Assembly: GCF_000143415.4 (NCBI RefSeq)
Contig: NW_003314264.1
Span: 4,239,370-4,303,369 of the forward strand
Direction of reading: 5' to 3'
Length of the DNA: 64,000 nt
Source of the DNA: Selaginella moellendorffii
Taxonomy: Eukaryota; Streptophyta; Lycopodiopsida; Selaginellales; Selaginellaceae
The notes beneath the pieces are model-generated. The model made no database searches. It worked only from the letters and a program-made list of their open reading frames with translations, and was not told where the DNA came from. Position 1 is the stretch's first letter. The number at the start of each line of letters is the position of its first letter. A program made the translations under genes and the position numbers. Below, piece after piece: positions 57,561 to 64,000 of the stretch.

Positions 57561-58180
57561 ACTCTTTTGAAAATTAGTGAGGGCTTTGGTTTGTACTTGG
57601 GAATTACCTGAAGGATTGATTTTACTTAAGTTTATTCAATCTTGTTTAGTTTTGCCTCAGTCCCCACCAAGGGTCCATGCCTTTTGCACTGCCAGCATCT
57701 ATAGTCTTTTGCGTTTTCTTTTGCTTCTTGTCACACTTAAACTTACATATGAGGGTCTTCAGCAGGGTATTGGGCTATGTTAGTTATCTTTCTAGAATGT
57801 CTAATCAAGCCTTGGACGACTGAACTTCACCACCTGACTCTTGTTTGAAAGCTTCCTCATTGAAGTCCTCCTCATGTAAAGATTCGTCATCCATAGCTTT
57901 TTGTTCGACTGTAGGCTCCATCTTTGGAGGAGGTTCTATCTTTGCCTTGGTTTGTTTACACCCTATATTAGTCATCTCTCAACAATCTGCCTCTATCCTT
58001 CGTTAAAACTGAGTAAAAGGCTTCAATACAAAATTATAAGCTATAATTTTTTCTTTTCCAATCTATCAGCTTATCTCGTCTATCTGACCACCACTGCCTT
58101 GGTTTTAGTTAAGTTCCCTTGCTAAGGTTCCCACTTATTATACCAGCTCCTATTTGGTTCTACTTAGTTTTAATTACTCA

Positions 58181-60276
58181 TTAACTACACAAATAATAGA
58201 GTTTTAGCCATTCACGGATTCCCAAATTCTTTCTCAACTTAATTCTTTGGTGTAAGCTCTTGAATTTGAAATTCCTAGGCAGCAGCTCCTGGATCTCGAA
58301 CACCTGCATGCAGCGGCGGACGGTGATCAGTGCCACGATTGGCAGCAGCGCTGCGATGGAAATCCACGCTAGGAGGAGGGATTTGGACTTGTAGGTGGAT
58401 TCTCCCTGAATAACCGCGAGCACCTGGAGACCACGCTGCGTGATCTGGACTTGGTCGGCGTGGAGTCCCCAGGTCACGAACTTCGCCTGCCTCTGCATTT
58501 CTGTGCCCATCATGGCGATGACAGCCGAGTAGGAGACGATGGCCAGCAGCAAGTTGGCGATCAACAGCAGCGGTCTTGAGGTAGCGGGTTTTCCTTCTCA
58601 AGTTTTTTGAACGAAGGCGACTTAGCTGTGAATTTGTGAGTGGCTTTGTAGTAGCCACCACGGCGATGAAAGTGCTGGGAAGAGCGATGGCTGCCACCCA
58701 GAAATCCGTGGCGGCTCCTTGTTCCAGGTTGAGAGCCGAGCTGTGAGCTTGGATGTACAGGTTCTTGAGCTGGAAGAGGTATGCTTCAAGGATACCGACC
58801 TCGGAATCTATGGTATCATTGAAAGATGGGATGAAATCGGTGCCTGCCAGGCACATATCTCTCGCTGCTGGCACCACACAGTCGGTAAGGCCTTGGACAT
58901 TGTTTATTTCTGAAAAGTTTGTGTCGTTCCTCCAGGATGCCGGAGGTGGATATAATCGGTGGAACAGCGATAGCACGTCTTTTCGGTTCCCATTGCCTTG
59001 GACACACAGGTAGCCTTCGCCATCGGCGCTAGAGTTTGAGCATGCAACAAAGCTTCCCGTCGAGCCAGACGCTAAAACAGGTGTGTGTACTTGTTGCTCG
59101 CATTCGCTGATATTGACTTCCTCTCCTAGAAAATTTAGTGGCTGCTCCATTCCCAAAACCCGGCAGTATTGCTTGCTACTTGTGCTGTTGAATTTGTCGT
59201 CCATTTGATAGCATCTCTCCACTGCATAGTAACCCGCGTCAGAAGCTTTCTTCACGACAGCTTTTATGCCCAGTATTGTCTCGGCCTGCACCCTCTGGGC
59301 CTGCACCCTCCAGGCCTGCCCCGCGGTTGAAAAATCTCTGGACGCCATCTGTTTATCTCCCGACACTTCCCGTCGCATCTATCATCTGTTTCGTTCCGGA
59401 ACTTCCCACCAGCGTTTTATGTCTGGAACTTCCCGTCTCATCTATCACCGATTTAACTCCGGAACTTCCCGTCGCATCTTCATCTTCATCTCCGTACATT
59501 AAATTACGTCTAGCGCTGGTTTTACTGTCAGTCCTTGTCTTGTTTGAGCAGGAGATAAGTGTGGCATCTTGAAAGCTTTTGATTTTCACATCCGAGCTGT
59601 TGAGCAACTTGACTTGGCGGCTGTTGCTGGAGAGCTCGAGAATTCTTGCTGTTAAAGAGTTGCTAACTGTCTGGCTAAACTTATCTTCTCCATTCTCTTT
59701 AGAGGTTCTTATGGACTCGGACATCTCCCAGACTGTTCTAAACGCTGGCTTCTCCCCGATCGTAGTGAGTATGACTGGAGCCACACTGTCGCAAGCCTTA
59801 CTGTCATCTTTGTTGTTGTCGCCAACACACAAGTAAGCCAGGATCCATACTGTGACACGCATCGTTCCCAGGCTCTTGATGTGGTCGACGGACTGGTACT
59901 CTGCAATCGGGGAGAAGCCAGGATCGAGTTCCTCCCCCTCGTGCCTAACAGACCCTTCTTCTGCCTGATCTCCGATTTAGCCCGATCCGTCAGATTTTGG
60001 TCTTCGTGCCCAAAATCGCAGCGTGACTGGTTGTGTACAGCGCCAACCATGTACCGGAGAAAGGCCTCGGGACGCCTGTCCTGGAGGGGGAGGAACTGCC
60101 ACCATACCTGTTTGTGGAGGGCTCATTCTCAGGATCGCCGTGGAGCTGTCCACCTCCGACAGATCGCCTTGCTGCACAGAAATCAGTGCGTGTCCATGGC
60201 ACGAGAAGAGAACAAGAATGCAGGCCGAGAACACAAGCAACTTCATCTGCGGTGTAAGGCTACGCAGAGAACCCAT
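58181..60276 (-). CDS. Multi-pass membrane protein with large Cys-containing ectodomain, frame broken
   Basis: The ATG at 60276 gives a signal-peptide-like start (MKLLVFSACILVLFSCHG). Exon 1 (60055-60276) joins by a 90-bp GT-AG intron in phase to 59964. Exon 2 has a hydrophobic MRVTVWILAYLCVG, then a Ser/Thr-rich stretch with a repeated GSSG-K-ID-TGSS motif. The following frame (from about 59348) carries a Cys-rich ectodomain (CYQMDD, ECEQQ, CSNSSADG, CVVPAARDMC), a helix FWVAAIALPSTFIAVVA, and at about 58570 shifts frame into two more helices (LLLIANLLLAIVSYSAVIAM and LLLAWISIAALLPIVALITV). The second junction (59410/59348) and the 58570 shift are uncertain. No family recognised; the layout is loosely like plant tweety-type proteins. 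Confidence 0.55.
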
Positions 60277-60296
60277 GGCTCGGTGTCTCAATTATA

Positions 60297-60715
60297 AAAG
60301 CAAAGTTACAAAGAACTTTGAATATTTTAAGTGGTTTGTGGGGGATATGGAATGAGAAGATGCTTTCACACTGAGATTGAGACTGCAAATGCTTTCACAC
60401 TGTTCCCAGGGATGGACGTGGTTAAGTTCCTGGCATTATAGAAATCTCATGAAAACAAAGTTAAAACAACTTTGAATGTTTTCATTCATCATAAATTGTT
60501 TATATGGTTTACTAGTGCCCGCCACGAAGCATGAGATGAGACTACAGATGCTTTCACGGATGGACGTGGTTAAGTTCCTGGCATATGAAAATCTTATAAA
60601 AGAAAAGTTACAAACAACTTTGAATATTTTCAGTGGGCATACGGAAAGACAAGATGCTTTCACCCTGTTCCCAGGCTGCTTGAAGGGATGGACGTGGTTA
60701 AGTTCCTGACGCATT
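60297..60715. repeat. Tandem repeat, about 3 units of 130-157 bp
   Basis: GGATGGACGTGGTTAAGTTC recurs at 60410, 60558 and 60686; AAGTTA(C)AAA-CAACTTTGAAT recurs near 60303, 60460 and 60607; GATGCTTTCAC recurs between them. The array abuts the 5' end of the membrane protein gene. Confidence 0.85.
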
Positions 60716-60909
60716 GTTCTTGTTCTAGAAAAAATGTATTCGACTCTTTTGTACTATGGCTGATTGATTGGACCATAATTCAATACAAGACAGCCTATTG
60801 TCATTCACACTTTAATGTTTTGACAAACACATGGACTTGGGTGATTTGTAAATTTTTGCAGTGGGTGAAGTTGGGTGAACTTGATCCACTAGAAGTTGGG
60901 TGAAGTGAA

Positions 60910-62040
60910 TTTGGGTGGTGAAGTTCACCATTGCACTTACAAGCATCAAGTCTCAAGGTTCTCTTTCACGCTGGTGTTGTTCTTCCACAGGAAGTATAGG
61001 TTCTTCGACACTAGCAAATTCTAGCCCACATCTTCTCCAACACAATCCTCTACTCCAATTATGTCAGGAGGAGCCAGAGGAAGTGAACAGGTTTAGTGAT
61101 CCAGATGCACACTTGCAAACTTTCTTTATTTCTAAGATAAATAATGAGAATTCAGATGTGGAGCGGTTGTGGTTACAACAGAGGATGGAGCAGCCGAGTG
61201 GCTAGGCATAGTAGAACAAAACACCATTCACAGATTGACCAACCCTAAGAGTGGCTTTTCTCAATCGCCAGCTCCTCTAGTCATATTAAGTATTATTGTC
61301 AAGGATTGCCATTAGAGATAGAATCTCACATGAAAATTCAGAATCCAGCGCCTTTGGAGGAAGCAATCCAACACACCTCAAATTGGGAACAAGCAAAGCT
61401 TTTGATTATGAATAAGCAAGGTATGCATACAATGCCTCTCTATAGTGGAGTCTCTGAAGTTTCTAGATCTATAGTAGATTTGAGAGCCTAGGATTGTTTA
61501 CTTCAGTCTTGAGAACAATGGATTATAGCAAGCAGCCTATTTTTACAGTGCAACAAATTCTAGTGCAGTCAGTTACTGTTCCAATTGTGCAGCAGCAGCA
61601 ACCTGTAGTAGCAAGTAAGGATCAGATCATGTCATTGAAGGAAGATCTTTTGGGAGCTCTCACCAAGAAAATGGCAAACCTGCAAGTGAATTTTGTGTGG
61701 GAAGCAGAGCGCCAGCCCTGAGTTTTGAAGGAGCGTGGTGTGTCAAGTGCAAGGGATATGGACACTTGCCAGCTGAATGTCTTGCTCCTGGAAATTTCCG
61801 GTCGACGAAGGAAATCCTCCTACTCAAGCTCAATTCTCGAGTGGGGCTGGAATATTCTGAAAGGACTATTCAGGGCATGGTACATAACCATCATGCTATA
61901 GATTATTGGATTATTGTTTGTATTAGAGTTCCATACAAGGAGGATTTCTGCCGCAGCTTAGACGATGGCCAATTCTTGCATCTCGGCAATTTTGGCCTTC
62001 ATACCAGGTTATGTTTCTATGCAAAATCCTATGACTAGGT
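60910..62040 (+). mobile_element. Retroelement gag remnant with zinc knuckle
   Basis: A broken gag: PLEIESHMKIQNPAPLEEAI and a downstream CVKCKGYGHLPAEC (CCHC knuckle, about 61748-61790), with frames changing between. No pol follows on this strand. Confidence 0.6.
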
Positions 62041-62722
62041 TACTTGGAATTTATGTTGTGACTGTAGACACAAGAGGAGTAGAGCCATGACTTGTACAAT
62101 GCTATAATTGTCACAAGTGCGGACATATATCCACAAATTATCTACATCATTAACAACAAGTTGGCTATCAACCAATTTATGGAATTTACAACACTAAAGG
62201 GGTCATAACTTGATTGTGGGCCCTTTCCCTAACAATCTTCCTCTCACTAGGGAATGATTGTCTTTAATTATACTTAGGCCACCATCTGGTCACTATTCCT
62301 TTTGGGTCTACCAACCTCTAGATCCACCATGCCCTAGGGGGGCTCTAGGGGGTTCCAGAAGTATAGTAGGGATAGTATGTGAGTTGGAGGAGTTGGGTAG
62401 CCGAGGTCAGGTTGGGTTGGATCTAGGTGGGCGTATGCTATACATGGTTTTGCCATGCATACGCGAGCTCAGCCACAGAGGCTCCCCTGCCTTGGCTGCT
62501 TGATTCCTAGTAAAGCTTGCAACGGTGTAGTATGATTAAATAAATGATTCATGAACCAACCAAGGTATTACACCTTGCCAAAGAACTACTACATATCATT
62601 CATGCATTTTGGTTTAGGAAACTTTAGCACTACCTCAAGCAAAATGTAATACCTAAAATAAGTGGTGTCTTTAGAACCAAACATATATTTAAATTGCTTC
62701 AGCTTCAAGCAATCTTTCGCAA

Positions 62723-63310
62723 CTAATCCAACACCTTGTGCACATCACCAACATGTTCCTCCCATGTCCCATTTGAATAGATCAAAACATCATTAATGAA
62801 GTTGATAGTCACCTCTAGCAGATTGCAAAGAACTCCATCTATCATCTGGTGAAATATTGCTAGAGCATTGTTCAAACCAAATGGCATGACCATAAACTCA
62901 TATAGCCCAAAGGGTGTACAAAAAACAATCTTAAGAATGTCCTCCTCAACCATCAGTACCTGCCAATACCCTGATGCAAGATCCAATTTGGTGAACTATT
63001 GACTCCATCCTAAATGATCAAGTAGATCCACTGTGTGAAGAAGTGGGTATACATTAGGAGCAATCACATCATTAAACAAATAATAATTAATACAAAATTA
63101 AATGCTCCTATCAGGATTTGTCACAAGATAAGGTTCACAAACCCAAGAACTCTAAGACTTGTGGATAACTTCCTTCTTCAACATATCCTTCACATTGGCT
63201 CACAAAATCTTAATTTCCATGGGTGACCAACGTTGAACAAGAACCTTGAGCTAACAAGCACCTTTAGTGGGAATAGGGATTGGTTGGGTTATCTGGAGAG
63301 GCAAGGAAGA
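62723..63310 (-). pseudogene. Gypsy reverse transcriptase fragment
   Basis: Minus-strand FTKLDLASGYWQVLMVEED, TPFGLYEFMVMPFGLNNA and INDVLIYSN are RT blocks; the catalytic Y-x-D-D is altered to FINDV. Upstream, PNVYPLLHTVDLLDHL extends the match with stops between. Confidence 0.75.
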
Positions 63311-63319
63311 TCTCCTAGA

Positions 63320-64000
63320 AGAGTTCATCTTTGACATCAATTATCTTGGAGCTGACTAGCCAACTTTCACTCTCAATTTTTCCAAAGGTTTGTTATCTTT
63401 CCTTTTCATTCTCAAAAGTTTGGTTCTTGTTCTTATCATCTCTCCACAGGTGCTAATCAGATTATAACTCAGTATTACTAGCTCATCCGTATGTCGCGAA
63501 TGTGACTTCGGGTATCGAAAGATACTTGTCGACTAGTCCTTATGTGCCCTCTCTCCTTACTGCCACGACGGCAGGAGGTCGGTACTGCTAGTTCCCTTTA
63601 TGGTCTCCACCCAAGCTAGTTGAGAAACTAGTCAGCACATGTGCACTTAGACCGGAAGGGCACTAAGGAAGGAAATCCTAAGTTGTCATTAAATCAAGCA
63701 TACTTGACATAGTGATGAGAAACTCATGATGTTGACTTGCACTTACTAGTGTTGGGAACCCCCGTGATATTGAGACTAATCCCTCAATATTCGCTAAATG
63801 ATAGCTTACCGTGTCTGCCAAACACTCTCGCTATCATGCCCTTTGTGTTAGTCTCATTTTGGTCCCAAATGCTATTTATGGAAAGTGTCTAGATTCACTC
63901 ATTTGGCATATCTATGGAATGTAGAGATTGGCCTGAACACAATGGTGTTCGTCCCGTGTCCAAATTCGCAATCTAGCGCCATTCCATATTTAGTAAGTTT
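63320..64000. other. Terminal stretch, no gene recognised
   Basis: Moderate GC, no domain or long frame. It may be part of another repeat that runs out of the window. Confidence 0.4.

Noticed and set aside
1-64000. CRISPR arrays, bacterial operons, ribosome binding sites
   Set aside because: Intron-containing plant genes and LTR elements show this is nuclear eukaryotic DNA; tandem repeats here lack regular spacers.

Overview
This is plant nuclear DNA and looks like a lycophyte, most likely Selaginella (inferred from gene style, not tested by search). Supporting signs are very short introns (about 45-115 bp), GC-rich tightly packed genes, a PLS-class PPR gene, an N-myristoylated RLCK-VII kinase, a TRM/LONGIFOLIA gene and a plant-type complex I subunit. 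About the first 16 kb is gene space and most of the rest is nested retrotransposons and decayed gene fragments.

Gene island (1-16 kb). On the minus strand are the first exon of a 2-oxoglutarate dioxygenase, a PPR protein lacking E/DYW domains, the complex I assembly factor NDUFAF6, an RLCK-VII kinase (6 exons), a ZC3H15/DFRP-type CCCH protein (8 exons), mitoribosomal protein mS38, and a 1016-residue TRM protein (5 exons). On the plus strand is the 69-codon complex I subunit NDUFB2, in four tiny exons. Three mitochondrial genes (NDUFAF6, NDUFB2, mS38) lie within 6 kb, with AACCCTAA telo-box and GGCCCA elements upstream of several. Between 4.4 and 6.5 kb is a patch of broken pieces: an LRR protein, an ER-type Ca2+-ATPase, and a short copy of the NDUFAF6 3' end.

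Mobile region (18-46 kb). A small Ty3/gypsy element without reverse transcriptase lies at 18.4-21.3 kb. A relative at 25.57 kb was split by a young 7.6-kb non-autonomous LTR element (25833-33419) with a TGTAG target duplication, 1.6-1.8 kb LTRs holding an expandable 6/12-bp minisatellite, no protein-coding interior, and a run of five adjacent hairpins, two with T-loop-like loops. Next come exon fragments of a serine carboxypeptidase and a xanthine dehydrogenase, a copia RT scrap, and a 430-bp foldback. A decayed chromodomain-bearing gypsy element (38831-44375) splits a tau-class GST exon. Another gypsy integrase remnant follows.

Right third (46-64 kb). Two putative host genes stand among repeats: a secreted cysteine-rich protein (two exons, 260 aa) and a multi-pass membrane protein whose frame is broken near its first transmembrane pair, with about 140-bp tandem repeats just upstream. 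Older copies of the non-autonomous element, in inverted and head-to-head arrangements, lie at 50.2-51.4 and 54.9-56.9 kb, with gypsy gag and RT remnants at 57, 61 and 63 kb.
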